Positions 28,880-38,200 of a DNA stretch of 64,000 nucleotides are shown piece by piece; position 1 is the stretch's first letter, and each line of letters starts with the position of its first letter. The DNA is taken from contig NZ_CP011533.1 of NCBI RefSeq assembly GCF_001704275.1, positions 6,758,001-6,822,000 on the forward strand, written 5' to 3'. A program made the position numbers and the translations under genes. The notes beneath the pieces are model-generated. The model was not told where the DNA came from, made no database searches, and saw only the letters and a program-made list of their open reading frames with translations. This stretch comes from Streptomyces noursei ATCC 11455 (GTDB lineage: Bacteria; Actinomycetota; Actinomycetes; Streptomycetales; Streptomycetaceae).

Positions 28880-29989
28880 TCAGTGGGCCTCGGCACCGTC
28901 CGGGCCGGCCGCCGGACCGGGCGGCATCGCGCGCCGGGTCTCCTCGGCGCACGGCGCGGGCGCGGTGGTGATCCGCGGCAGCGCGTAGGCGTGCTCGGTC
29001 CGCAGCCAGTCGATCATCCGCTCGCGGATCTGGCAGCGCACCGTCCACACGGCGTCCGCGTCGCGGGCGGTGACCAGGGCGCGCACCACGATGGTGGACG
29101 GGGTGGTGTCGGTGACCACCAGGCTCCAGGACCGGCCGTCCCACTCCGGGCACTCCTGGAGCAGCTCGTGCAGGCGCTGCCGCATCTTCTCCACCGGGGC
29201 GGAGTGGTCGAGGTGGAAGAAGACCGCGCCGGTCATCTGCGCGCCGCCGCGCGACCAGTTCTCGAACGGCTTGCTGGTGAAGTACGACACCGGCATGGTG
29301 ATCCGCCGCTCGTCCCAGGTCCGCACGCTCAGGAACGTCAGGGTGATCTCCTCGACCGTGCCCCACTGGCCGTTCACGACCACGGTGTCCCCGATCCGCA
29401 CCATGTCGCCGAACGCGATCTGCAGCCCGGCGAAGAGGTTGCCCAGGGTGGACTGGGCGGCGATGCCGGCGACGATGCCCAGCAGGCCGGCCGAGGCCAG
29501 CATGGACGTGCCCACCGCCCGCATCTGCGGGAACGTCAGCAGCATCGAGGCCGCCGCGACGACGATCAGCACCGCGGTGACCACCCGCTGGATCAGCGTC
29601 ACCTGGGTCCGCACCCGCCGCACCCGCGCCGCGTCCCGGGCGCCCGCCGCATAGCGGGCGTACGACGACTCCACGATGGCCGCCGCGGCCCGCACCAGCA
29701 GCCAGGCGGTGGCCGCTATCAGCACCAGCGTCAGGGCCTGGCCGATGCCCACCGCGTGGTGCACCACGACCGGGATCCCGGTCTGGTCGAAGGAGCCGAG
29801 CAACAGGGCGGCGGCGAGCATCAGTCGGAGCGGTATCCGGCAGCGGCGCAGCAGTCCCCACAGCGGGGTCTCCGGGTGTCGGGTGTCGATCCGCAGCAGG
29901 GTCCGGTCGATCAGCCGGACCACGACGAGCGCGACCACGAGCGAGCCCCCGACGACGGTGATCGGGCGCAGCACGGACTCCAGGGACAC
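28880..29989 (-). CDS. MscS-family mechanosensitive channel
   Basis: A 369-residue membrane protein with about four hydrophobic segments, followed by the MscS pore helix and beta domain. Characteristic sequence includes AGLLGIVAGIAAQSTLGNLFAGLQIAFGDMVRIGD (positions about 184-218, given here in two recognised halves) and GTVEEITLTFLSVRTWDERRI just after it. Such channels release solutes on hypo-osmotic shock. The gene is convergent with the CPA1 antiporter, 34 bp apart, so two ion-homeostasis genes lie tail to tail. ATG 29989 is followed by a hydrophobic first segment. Confidence 0.92.
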   Translation of the reverse strand: MSLESVLRPITVVGGSLVVALVVVRLIDRTLLRIDTRHPETPLWGLLRRCRIPLRLMLAAALLLGSFDQTGIPVVVHHAVGIGQALTLVLIAATAWLLVRAAAAIVESSYARYAAGARDAARVRRVRTQVTLIQRVVTAVLIVVAAASMLLTFPQMRAVGTSMLASAGLLGIVAGIAAQSTLGNLFAGLQIAFGDMVRIGDTVVVNGQWGTVEEITLTFLSVRTWDERRITMPVSYFTSKPFENWSRGGAQMTGAVFFHLDHSAPVEKMRQRLHELLQECPEWDGRSWSLVVTDTTPSTIVVRALVTARDADAVWTVRCQIRERMIDWLRTEHAYALPRITTAPAPCAEETRRAMPPGPAAGPDGAEAH

Positions 29990-30078
29990 GGTCTCCTCCT
30001 CGGTGCGGTGTGCTCCTGCCGGACCCGACGACGGTAGCTGGCACGATGGGGGGAGAGCGATCCAACCCCAGGGAAGTG

Positions 30079-30702
30079 ATGTCTGTGCCCGCCTCCGTCG
30101 AGCCCGCGACCAGCGGTTCCTCCACCATCGTGCTGTTTCATTCGGTGTGCGGGCTGCGCCCCGCGGTGCACGCCGGCGCGGACCGGTTGCGGGCCGCGGG
30201 CCACGAGGTGATCGTCCCGGACCTGTTCGGCGGGCGGACCGCCGACTCGGTCGCCGACGGCATCGTGATCAAGGACGAGTTCGGCAAGGAGGAGCTGCTC
30301 CGGCGCGCCGTCGCGGCCGTCGCCCCGTACTCCGACCGCGGGCTGGTCTATGCCGGGTTCTCCTTCGGCGGCGCGGTCGCGCAGAACCTCGCCCTCGGCG
30401 ACGAGAAGGCCCGCGGGCTGCTCCTGCTGCACGGCACCTCCGACATCGCCGACGGTGCCGCCGCCGACGAGCTGCCGGTGCAGCTGCACGTCGCCGACCC
30501 CGACCCGTACGAGCCGCACGACTGGCTCAACGCCTGGTACCTGCGGATGCGCCGGGCCGGTGCCGACGTCGAGGTGTTCCGCTACGCCGGCGCCGGCCAC
30601 CTCTTCACCGACCCCGAACTGCCGGACTACGACGCGGAGGCGGCGGAGAGCACCTGGAAGGTCGCGCTGGGGTTCCTGGCCGACCTGCCCGAGCGCGGCT
30701 GA
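30079..30702 (+). CDS. Dienelactone hydrolase family protein (alpha/beta hydrolase)
   Basis: A 207-residue cytosolic alpha/beta hydrolase. The nucleophile elbow is GFSFGG with S95, so this member has serine where classical dienelactone hydrolase has cysteine. The aspartate in HVADPDPYEPHDW (about residue 143) and the histidine in YAGAGHLFTDP (about residue 174) complete a triad. The substrate is unknown. ATG 30079 is preferred because GGGAAG lies close upstream; a GTG directly before it (30076) is possible. It is divergent from the MscS gene and convergent with the DsbA-like gene. Confidence 0.87.
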   Translation: MSVPASVEPATSGSSTIVLFHSVCGLRPAVHAGADRLRAAGHEVIVPDLFGGRTADSVADGIVIKDEFGKEELLRRAVAAVAPYSDRGLVYAGFSFGGAVAQNLALGDEKARGLLLLHGTSDIADGAAADELPVQLHVADPDPYEPHDWLNAWYLRMRRAGADVEVFRYAGAGHLFTDPELPDYDAEAAESTWKVALGFLADLPERG

Positions 30703-30712
30703 ACGACGGCCG

Positions 30713-30743
30713 GGCCGACGGGGCGCGAGGGCCCCGGTCGGCC
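30713..30743. terminator. Bidirectional terminator between convergent genes
   Basis: A 12-bp stem with one bulged base (30713-30724 with 30731-30743) and a 6-nt loop lies between the convergent hydrolase and DsbA-like genes. Confidence 0.65.
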
Positions 30744-30754
30744 TGCCGCGGCGG

Positions 30755-31687
30755 TCAGTTGCCGCCGGTCGGATCCTTCTCGCCCTTGGCGATGCCCTGG
30801 CCGCCGCCGTCCTTGCCGGCGTCCCGGCCCTTGCCCGCGTCGCCGCCCTTCGCCGGGCCGAACTCCGCGTCGATCATCTTGCGGAAGTTGGCCCGCGCGA
30901 GCTGGTCGTACTGCTCCTGCGTCATCTTCCGCTGCGGGATCTCCGCCATCGTCAGCTTCTTGTCGCCGTGCATGAAGGTGGGGGTGCCGCGTACGCCCTT
31001 GCGCCCGAACAGCGCGGTCATCTCCATCGCCCAGCGGTCGTAGGTGCCGTCCTCGACCTGCTTCTCGAACGCCTTGTTGCCCTTCAACTCCGGTACGTCG
31101 CCGGCGACTTTGAGCAGCTCGGAGTCCTTGGCGTAGAGGTCCTCGCGCTCGTCGGGGTGGTACTTGGTGGAGTACAGCGCCGACTTGTACTTCAAGAACG
31201 CCTCCGGGCTGACGTTCAGCGCCGCGCCCAGCGCGCTCAGCGCGTTCTTGGAGCCCTCGCCGCCCTGCATGTCGTCGATGAACGAGTACATGGTGTAGCG
31301 GACCTTGAAGCGGCCGTCGTGCAGGTCCTTGAGCAACTCCTCGCCGGTGCTCTGCTCGAAGGCCGCGCACGCCGGGCAGCGGACGTCCTCGAACACCTCC
31401 AGCGTCTGCTTGACGTTCTTGTCGCCGATCAGGATCTCGGTGCCCTTGTCGCCCTGGGTGTGCGCCGGGGTGACCAGCTTGGCCTCCTTGGCAGCCTCCC
31501 AGCCGGTCGGCTCGTTCGCCTTCATCACGGCGAAGCCGATGCCGCCGGCGATCGCCAGGACACCGACCGCCGAGACCGCCACGATGAGTTGGCGGCGCAG
31601 CCGCTCCTTCTTCTTCTCCTTCTCGCGCTGGGCGCGGATCCGCTCGCGGGCGGCCTGCTTGTTCTCCTGGGTGTTGCGGTTGCTCAT
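30755..31687 (-). CDS. Membrane-anchored DsbA-like thioredoxin-fold protein (copy 1)
   Basis: A 310-residue protein with a charged cytoplasmic head, one membrane anchor at about residues 33-54, and an extracytoplasmic DsbA-type thioredoxin domain. The redox motif is CPAC (C104, C107), preceded by LEVFEDVR. The cis-proline loop is VRGTPTF. A Lys/Gly/Asp-rich tail of about 30 residues follows. Such proteins form or isomerise disulphides in exported proteins. It is clearly a paralogue of the gene at 32005-32853, sharing the MSNRN start, the basic head and the same domain order. Start ATG 31687 begins the shared head. Confidence 0.9.
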   Translation of the reverse strand: MSNRNTQENKQAARERIRAQREKEKKKERLRRQLIVAVSAVGVLAIAGGIGFAVMKANEPTGWEAAKEAKLVTPAHTQGDKGTEILIGDKNVKQTLEVFEDVRCPACAAFEQSTGEELLKDLHDGRFKVRYTMYSFIDDMQGGEGSKNALSALGAALNVSPEAFLKYKSALYSTKYHPDEREDLYAKDSELLKVAGDVPELKGNKAFEKQVEDGTYDRWAMEMTALFGRKGVRGTPTFMHGDKKLTMAEIPQRKMTQEQYDQLARANFRKMIDAEFGPAKGGDAGKGRDAGKDGGGQGIAKGEKDPTGGN

Positions 31688-32004
31688 GGGGGGTGTCCGA
31701 TCCTTCGGTGCGGCGCTGGCTGGGGCGATGCGGGTGTCAGACGGCGGCCGGGACGGCGGGCCGCGGCGGCGTACCCCGTGCGCGAGCAGCCCGCCGGCCA
31801 GGTGCCCGACGGGCGGAGGTACCCCCCTCACCCCCGGTCGGCCCCCCGGCCGGACCGCCGGGTGGACTCCCCTCCCCTGCATGGCCGGGAGTCTGCCATG
31901 AGCACGACGGGAAACCGGGTCAAGATTTGGCATCGGCCGGCGTGCGCGGTGCACGCCGGCCGATGCCGGTGCCGGGGGTGTGTCCCGGCGTCAGGACCCG
32001 GGGG
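31688..32004. other. Gene-free spacer between the two DsbA-like genes
   Basis: The 317-bp spacer holds a strong hairpin (31929-31967) just after the stop of copy 2, then C-rich sequence without a credible gene. A GTG-initiated extension of copy 1 reaches 31954 but lacks the shared N-terminus. The long spacer suggests copy 1 has its own promoter, which I could not identify. Confidence 0.5.
31929..31967 (-). terminator. Terminator after DsbA-like copy 2
   Basis: A perfect 17-bp stem (31929-31945 with 31951-31967) and a 5-nt loop lie 38 bp beyond the stop codon at 32005 on the minus strand. Confidence 0.85.
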
Positions 32005-32853
32005 TCACTTCTTGAGGTTCTTCTCCACCTGCGCGTTGAAGTCCGCGACCGTGGACGGCGCGACCGGCCCCTGGGCGGACTGGGTGCCCAGGACCGTGCC
32101 GTTCATCCGCACCGTCGGGGTGCTGCGGACGTCCTTGTGCGAGTCGAACTCCTTGGACATCGCCATCGCCCAGGCGTCGTACGTGCCGCCCTTGACGGCC
32201 TTCTGGAAGGCGGCGTTGCCCTTCAGGGCGGGGACGGTGTCGGCCACCTTGATCAGGTAGCTGTCGTCGGCGAACTTGTCCGGGCCCATCTCGTCCGGGT
32301 GGAACTCCTTGGAGTACAGCGCGTACTTGTACTTCAGGAAGGCGTCCGGGGAGACGTTCAGCGCGGCGCCCAGCGCGCTCAGCGCGTTCTTGGAACCGGT
32401 GCCCTGGAGGTTGCCGTCCAGGAAGGTGCCCAGGTGGTACGTCGCCTTGTACTTGCCGTCGCTGATGTCCTTCTCGATCTGGGATCCGACGGTCTCCTCG
32501 AAGGCGGCGCAGCCGGGGCAGCGCGGGTCCTCGAAGAGCTCCAGGCTGTTCTTGGCGTCGGACTTGCCGACGACCAGGGTGGTGCCGTTGGGGCCGCTGG
32601 TGTTCGCCGGCGGGACCGGCTTGGCCTTGGCGGCCTTCGCCCAGACGTCGGCGCCCGAGCCGCCGCCGCTGTCACCGCCGCCGGAGTTGGCGACCGCCAG
32701 ACCGATGCCGCCGGCCACCGCCAGCACCGCGACGACCGAGCCGCCGACGATCAGCTGCCGGCGGGTGCGCTCCTTCTTGGCCTGCCGCTCGCGCTCGGCG
32801 CGCAGCCGCTCGCGGGCTGCCTGCTTGTTGGCCTGACTGTTGCGGTTGCTCAT
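32005..32853 (-). CDS. Membrane-anchored DsbA-like thioredoxin-fold protein (copy 2)
   Basis: A 282-residue paralogue of the product of 30755-31687. The head MSNRNSQANKQAARERLRAE is nearly identical to copy 1. One membrane segment (about 34-54) is followed by a Gly/Ser-rich linker of about 15 residues absent from copy 1, and then the DsbA-type domain with CPGC (C112, C115) and the cis-proline loop VRSTPTV. It lacks the Lys/Gly tail of copy 1. The different residues within the CXXC motif (PA versus PG) suggest different redox potentials. ATG 32853; it lies downstream of an unknown membrane protein gene. Confidence 0.9.
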   Translation of the reverse strand: MSNRNSQANKQAARERLRAERERQAKKERTRRQLIVGGSVVAVLAVAGGIGLAVANSGGGDSGGGSGADVWAKAAKAKPVPPANTSGPNGTTLVVGKSDAKNSLELFEDPRCPGCAAFEETVGSQIEKDISDGKYKATYHLGTFLDGNLQGTGSKNALSALGAALNVSPDAFLKYKYALYSKEFHPDEMGPDKFADDSYLIKVADTVPALKGNAAFQKAVKGGTYDAWAMAMSKEFDSHKDVRSTPTVRMNGTVLGTQSAQGPVAPSTVADFNAQVEKNLKK

Positions 32854-32962
32854 GACTGTTCTGCTCCGTGGGTTCCGTGGTCCGTGGGGACGGGGGTGCG
32901 TGCTACCGGGAGGCGTCTATGCCCTGGGGGCGTGCGCCGGCCGCCGGGGCCCGGGAGGGCCG

Positions 32963-33637
32963 TCAGGCGGCGAGCGCGCAGGGCGGCCCGCGGCGCACCA
33001 CGGAGTGCACGAGCAGGGGAACGGACCGGGCGACCGGACCGCTCCGCACGAGGGCGGGCACCGGGCGGCGCGGCGCCAGGACCCGGCCCAGGACCGCAGC
33101 CGCGACCAGCAGCGGACGGAAGGCGAAGCCGGCCACCGCGCCCAGCAGCCGCACCAGAGCGGCCTCGCCGCGGCGCAGCCAGCCGGCCGCCAGCAGCCCG
33201 ACGGCCAGGTGCGCGGCGAGCAGCAGCAACCAGACCTGGGCCGGGGCGCCGCCCTCGCGGGAGAGCTGGGCCAGCGGGCCGCCGACCGGTCCGCCGCCGC
33301 AGAGCAGCATCGTGCTCAGCGAGTGGACCGGGGCGGCCGGGGTCCCGTCCGGGCCGTAGCAGGTGTCCTGGCCGAGGCTGAAGACCGCGTCGGCGGCGAG
33401 CTCCAGGGGGAGCAGCAGCCCGGCGATCCGCCAGTAGCCGCGCTCGCCGCCGGCCAGCGCGTAGGCGAGCGCGAACACCGCGACGCCGGTCACGGCGACG
33501 GTGACCGGCGGCAGCGGCATACGGGAGAGCAGCACATGGGATGCCGAGGACAGCGTCACGCACAGCGCCGTGAAGAGCGCCGCGCGCAGTGCCCGCAGGT
33601 GTGCCGCAGAGATGTCCATCGTCAGCGAGTGTGCCAT
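32963..33637 (-). CDS. Hypothetical membrane protein
   Basis: About 224 residues with five or six hydrophobic segments and a very basic, Arg/Pro-rich C-terminal part. I do not recognise the family. Visible features are the loop SLGQDTCYGPDG near residue 88, the segment STMLLCGGGPVGGPLAQ, and paired ALLLAAHLAVGLLAAGWLRRGE segments. It has three cysteines but no CXXC, so it is not a VKOR-type partner for the DsbA-like proteins just downstream, although the same strand and order suggest shared transcription. Start ATG 33637 is uncertain; ATG 33619 is the next candidate. Confidence 0.7.
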   Translation of the reverse strand: MAHSLTMDISAAHLRALRAALFTALCVTLSSASHVLLSRMPLPPVTVAVTGVAVFALAYALAGGERGYWRIAGLLLPLELAADAVFSLGQDTCYGPDGTPAAPVHSLSTMLLCGGGPVGGPLAQLSREGGAPAQVWLLLLAAHLAVGLLAAGWLRRGEAALVRLLGAVAGFAFRPLLVAAAVLGRVLAPRRPVPALVRSGPVARSVPLLVHSVVRRGPPCALAA

Positions 33638-33678
33638 GGGACGGGCCAAAGGGTCACTAAGGGGGCGGGCCGGATGGG

Positions 33679-34998
33679 CTACGGGACCGGGAACCGACCG
33701 TCCCGGAGCAGCTCGACGAAGAGCGCGTGGTCGGCGCGGGCGCGGGCCGCACCGGAGTGCGCGAAGTCCGCCAGCAGCGGGCCGAAGCCGTCCTCGTCGG
33801 CCGCCAGGGCCGCGTCGATGGCCCGCTCGGGCCGGAACGGCACCAGCGGATGCCGGGCCTTGCCGTCCCCCGCGGCGTGCGCCGCGGCGGTGACCCGGCC
33901 CAGCCCGACGACGGCCGCGGCGAACTCCTCGGGGTCGTCCAGGCCGGACCAGTCCAGCCCGGTGGTGTACGGCGAGACCTCGCCGACCACCAGGCCCGCG
34001 TCGTCCAGCGCGGTCCAGCCCAGCCAGGGATCGGCGTGCGTCTGGAGGGCGCACCGCGCCAGCACCGCCAGCTGCCCGTCGTGCCGGACGTGCTCGGCGA
34101 CGTCGGGGAGGGGGCGGTACCGGGCGAGCGACGGGGTCCGCGCCCGCCGCATGGTGAGCACCACATCGCTCTCCAGGACGTCGCTGCCGCCCTCCAGCAG
34201 CAGGTCGTACGCCTCCGCGTCGGCCGTGCCGGTGCCGCGCCGGCCCACCACGTCCTTGATCCGGTACGCCTCAGGACGGGTCAGGGAGCTCTCCGGCAGC
34301 GTCTCCAGATAGCCGTCGAACGCCGCCAGGACCGTGTAGCGGGCCGCCGCGTCCAGCTCGACGCCGTCGTGCCCGACCGCGAGGCGCCGCTCGCCGTCGC
34401 ACCGCTCGGTCCGCGACGCCAGCAGCCCGGCCCGGGTCCGGCCGCGGGCCGCGCGCAGCACCGCGAGCAGCGGGCCGTCGGCGGTGTCCAGGGTGCACGG
34501 CGGCGCGGTGTCCGCGTCGGAGGCCAGCGCGTGGACGTGCTCCCGATAGGCCGCGGCGAAGGCCCGCACCAGCTCGGTGATCCGGGTGTCGCTCAGCCCC
34601 CGGGCGTGACCGAGCAGCGCCACCGAGGCCGCGCACCGCTTCAGGTCCCAGGTGAACGGGCCGACGTAGGACTCACCCGATCCGGTGACGCCGAACACCA
34701 GACGGCCCGTGGCGTCCAGATATCCGCCGAAGCTCCCGGCGTGCAGATCGCCGTGGATCCACACCCGGGCGGTCCGCTCGTCCAGATACGGCGTGCCCTG
34801 CGCGCCCGCGCCGGCCGCCGCCAGGTCGTGGTGGAAAAGGGCCGCCGCGCCCCGGAAGAACGCGGCGGGGGAACCGGCCATCCGGCGCAGGGCGCCTTCG
34901 GGGGCGGTGTCGAGGGCGGCGAGGATCTCCCCGTCGCGCCGGGCGGTGTCCTGGCCGGGCCGCGCGGTGTCCCGCGTCGGGGCGTGTGGGATCGGCAT
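33679..34998 (-). CDS. DUF2252 family protein
   Basis: A 439-residue protein of the DUF2252 family, whose fold resembles aminoglycoside phosphotransferase-like kinases but whose role is unknown. Typical sequence includes AFFRGAAALFHHDL, then WIHGDLHAGSFGGY (kinase-like HGD motif near residue 82), and TWDLKRCAASVALLGH near residue 115. The ATG at 34998 is preceded by AGGAGG at 9 nt, which rules out the longer frame. It is divergent from dnaE across a 287-bp gap. No partner gene is evident. Confidence 0.85.
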   Translation of the reverse strand: MPIPHAPTRDTARPGQDTARRDGEILAALDTAPEGALRRMAGSPAAFFRGAAALFHHDLAAAGAGAQGTPYLDERTARVWIHGDLHAGSFGGYLDATGRLVFGVTGSGESYVGPFTWDLKRCAASVALLGHARGLSDTRITELVRAFAAAYREHVHALASDADTAPPCTLDTADGPLLAVLRAARGRTRAGLLASRTERCDGERRLAVGHDGVELDAAARYTVLAAFDGYLETLPESSLTRPEAYRIKDVVGRRGTGTADAEAYDLLLEGGSDVLESDVVLTMRRARTPSLARYRPLPDVAEHVRHDGQLAVLARCALQTHADPWLGWTALDDAGLVVGEVSPYTTGLDWSGLDDPEEFAAAVVGLGRVTAAAHAAGDGKARHPLVPFRPERAIDAALAADEDGFGPLLADFAHSGAARARADHALFVELLRDGRFPVP

Positions 34999-35144
34999 CG
35001 CTGGCTGCCTCCTGCAGTGCCGGGAAAGCGAATCGGAGATCAGCGGGACAACGCACGGGGCGGCCCGTGAGTGCCCGGCCGTCGGTCGTCCCGTCGGGGG
35101 CGCCGTGCGCACCGCTGCGGGCCCCCGCTGTCAGTGCCGGGTCG

Positions 35145-35150
35145 TAGACT
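35145..35150 (+). promoter_or_regulatory. Candidate -10 of dnaE
   Basis: TAGACT lies 135 bp before the dnaE start. No convincing -35 is seen, so this is a weak call. The divergent gap 34999-35285 otherwise shows only C-rich leader sequence and the dnaE ribosome site GGAGG at 35275-35279 or so. Confidence 0.3.
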
Positions 35151-35285
35151 TCAACACCGTCCCACCCATCCCTCGCGACATCTTCAGCCCATCCCTGCGG
35201 ACGGCTTCCGCCGCCCCCGGCGGACCTGTCCCGTCCATCCCGCCCGACCAGTCCCGACAACTGCCGTTCCCGGAGGTTCAGCGCC

Positions 35286-38200
35286 GTGGCCCCCTCGTCC
35301 AGGCCCCCCTTCACGCACCTGCACGTCCACACCCAGTACTCGCTGCTGGACGGTGCCGCGCGGCTCTCCGACATGTTCAAGGCGTGCAAGGACATGGGGA
35401 TGACGCACATCGCCATGTCCGACCACGGCAACCTCCATGGCGCGTACGACTTCTTCCACTCCGCGCAGAAGGCCGGGGTCACCCCGATCATCGGCATCGA
35501 GGCGTACGTCGCGCCGGAGTCGCGGCGCAACAAGCGCAAGATCCAGTGGGGCCAGCCGCACCAGAAGCGCGACGACGTCTCCGGTTCCGGTGGTTACACC
35601 CACAAGACGATCTGGGCGGCGAACAAAACGGGGCTGCACAACCTCTTCAAGCTCTCCTCGGACGCGTACGCCGAGGGCTGGCTGCAGAAGTGGCCGCGCA
35701 TGGACAAGGAGACGATCTCCCAGTGGAGCGAGGGCCTGATCGCCTCCACCGGGTGCCCCTCCGGTGAGCTGCAGACCCGGCTGCGCCTCGGCCAGTTCGA
35801 CGAGGCCCTGAAGTCGGCCGCCGAATACCAGGACATCTTCGGCAAGGACCGGTACTTCCTGGAGCTGATGGACCACGGCATCGAGATCGAGCGCCGGGTC
35901 CGTGACGGCCTGCTGGAGATCGGCAAGAAGCTCGGCATCCCCCCGCTGGTCACCAACGACTCGCACTACACCTACGCGCACGAGGCGACCGCGCACGACG
36001 CGCTGCTGTGCATCCAGACCGGCAAGAACCTCTCCGACCCGGACCGCTTCAAGTTCGACGGCACCGGCTACTACCTCAAGTCCACCGACGAGATGTACGC
36101 CATCGACTCCTCGGACGCCTGGCAGGAGGGCTGCCGCAACACCCTCCTGGTGGCCGAGCAGGTCGACACCACCGGCATGTTCGAGAAGCGCGACCTCATG
36201 CCGAGGTTCGACATCCCGGAAGAGGGCTACACCAACACCACGTGGTTCAAGGAGGAAGTGCGCCGCGGCATGCTGCGCCGCTTCCCCGGCGGCGTCCCCG
36301 AGGACCGGCAGAAGCAGGCCGAGTACGAGATGGACGTCATCATCCAGATGGGGTTCCCGGGCTACTTCCTCGTGGTCGCCGACTTCATCATGTGGGCGAA
36401 GAACAACGGCATCGCGGTCGGCCCCGGCCGTGGCTCCGCGGCCGGTTCGATCGTCGCCTACGCCATGGGCATCACCGACCTCGACCCGATCGAGCACGGC
36501 CTGATCTTCGAGCGGTTCCTCAACCCCGAGCGCGTCTCCATGCCCGACGTCGACATCGACTTCGACGAGCGTAGGCGCGTCGAGGTCATCAGGTACGTCA
36601 CCGAGAAGTACGGCGCCGACAAGGTCGCCATGATCGGCACCTACGGCAAGATCAAGGCCAAGAACGCGATCAAGGACTCCGCCCGCGTCCTCGGCTACCC
36701 GTACGCCATGGGCGACCGCCTCACCAAGGCGATGCCCGCCGATGTCCTCGGCAAGGGCATCGACCTCGACGGCATCACCAACCCCTCGCACCCGCGCTAC
36801 AACGAGGCCGGTGAGATCCGGGGGATGTACGAGAACGAGCCGGACGTCAAGAAGGTCATCGACACCGCCAAGGGCGTCGAGGGCCTGGTCCGGCAGATGG
36901 GCGTGCACGCCGCCGGCGTCATCATGTCCAGCGAGCCGATCATCGACCACGCCCCGATCTGGGTGCGGCACACCGACGGCGTCACCATCACGCAGTGGGA
37001 CTACCCGCAGTGCGAGTCGCTCGGCCTGATCAAGATGGACTTCCTGGGCCTGCGGAACCTCACCATCATGGACGACGCCGTGAAGATGGTGGAGGCCAAC
37101 AAGGGCGTCAAGCTGGAGCTCCTGTCGGTCCCGCTCGACGACCCGAAGACGTACGAACTCCTCTGCCGCGGTGACACGCTGGGCGTGTTCCAGTTCGACG
37201 GCGGCCCGATGCGCTCGCTGCTGCGCCAGATGCAGCCCGACAACTTCGAGGACATCTCCGCCGTCTCGGCCCTGTACCGGCCGGGCCCGATGGGCATGAA
37301 CTCGCACACGAACTACGCCGAGCGCAAGAACGGCCGGCAGGAGATCACGCCGATCCACCCGGAGCTCGAAGCGCCTCTGAAGGAGACGCTGGGCCTGACC
37401 TACGGCCTCATCGTGTACCAGGAGCAGGTGCAGAAGGCCGCGCAGATCGTCGCCGGCTACTCCCTCGGCGAGGCCGACATCCTGCGCCGCGTGATGGGCA
37501 AGAAGAAGCCCGAGGAACTGGCGAAGAACTTCACCATCTTCCAGGCGGGCGCCCGCAAGAACGGCTACAGCGACGCCGCGATCCAGGCCCTGTGGGACGT
37601 CCTGGTCCCGTTCGCCGGCTACGCCTTCAACAAGGCGCACTCCTCCGCGTACGGCCTGGTCACCTACTGGACCGCCTACCTCAAGGCCAACTACCCGGCC
37701 GAGTACATGTCCGCGCTGCTGACCTCCGTGCGCGACGACAAGGACAAGTCCGCGGTCTATCTGAACGAGTGCCGTCGGATGGGCATCAAGGTGCTCCCGC
37801 CGAACGTCAACGAGTCCGAGGCCAACTTCGCCGCCCAGGGCGACGACGTCATCCTCTTCGGCCTCACCGCCGTCCGGAACGTCGGCCAGAACGTCGTCGA
37901 ATCGATCATCCGCTGCCGCAAGGCCAAGGGGAAGTACTCCTCCTTCCCCGACTACCTCGACAAGGTCGATGCGGTGGTCTGCAACAAGCGCACCACCGAA
38001 TCGCTGATCAAGGCCGGCGCCTTCGACGAGATGGGCCACACCCGCAAGGGCCTCATGGCGCACTACGAGCCGATGATCGACAACGTCGTCCAGGTCAAGC
38101 GCAAGGAGGCGGAGGGGCAGTTCGACCTCTTCGGCGGGATGGGCGACGACTCCACCGACGACGGGCCGGGCTTCGGGCTGGACGTGGAGTTCTCCGAGGA

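Noticed and set aside
32963..33637. The unknown membrane protein as a VKOR-type partner of the DsbA-like proteins
   Set aside because: It lacks the CXXC motif and loop cysteine pair of VKOR proteins.
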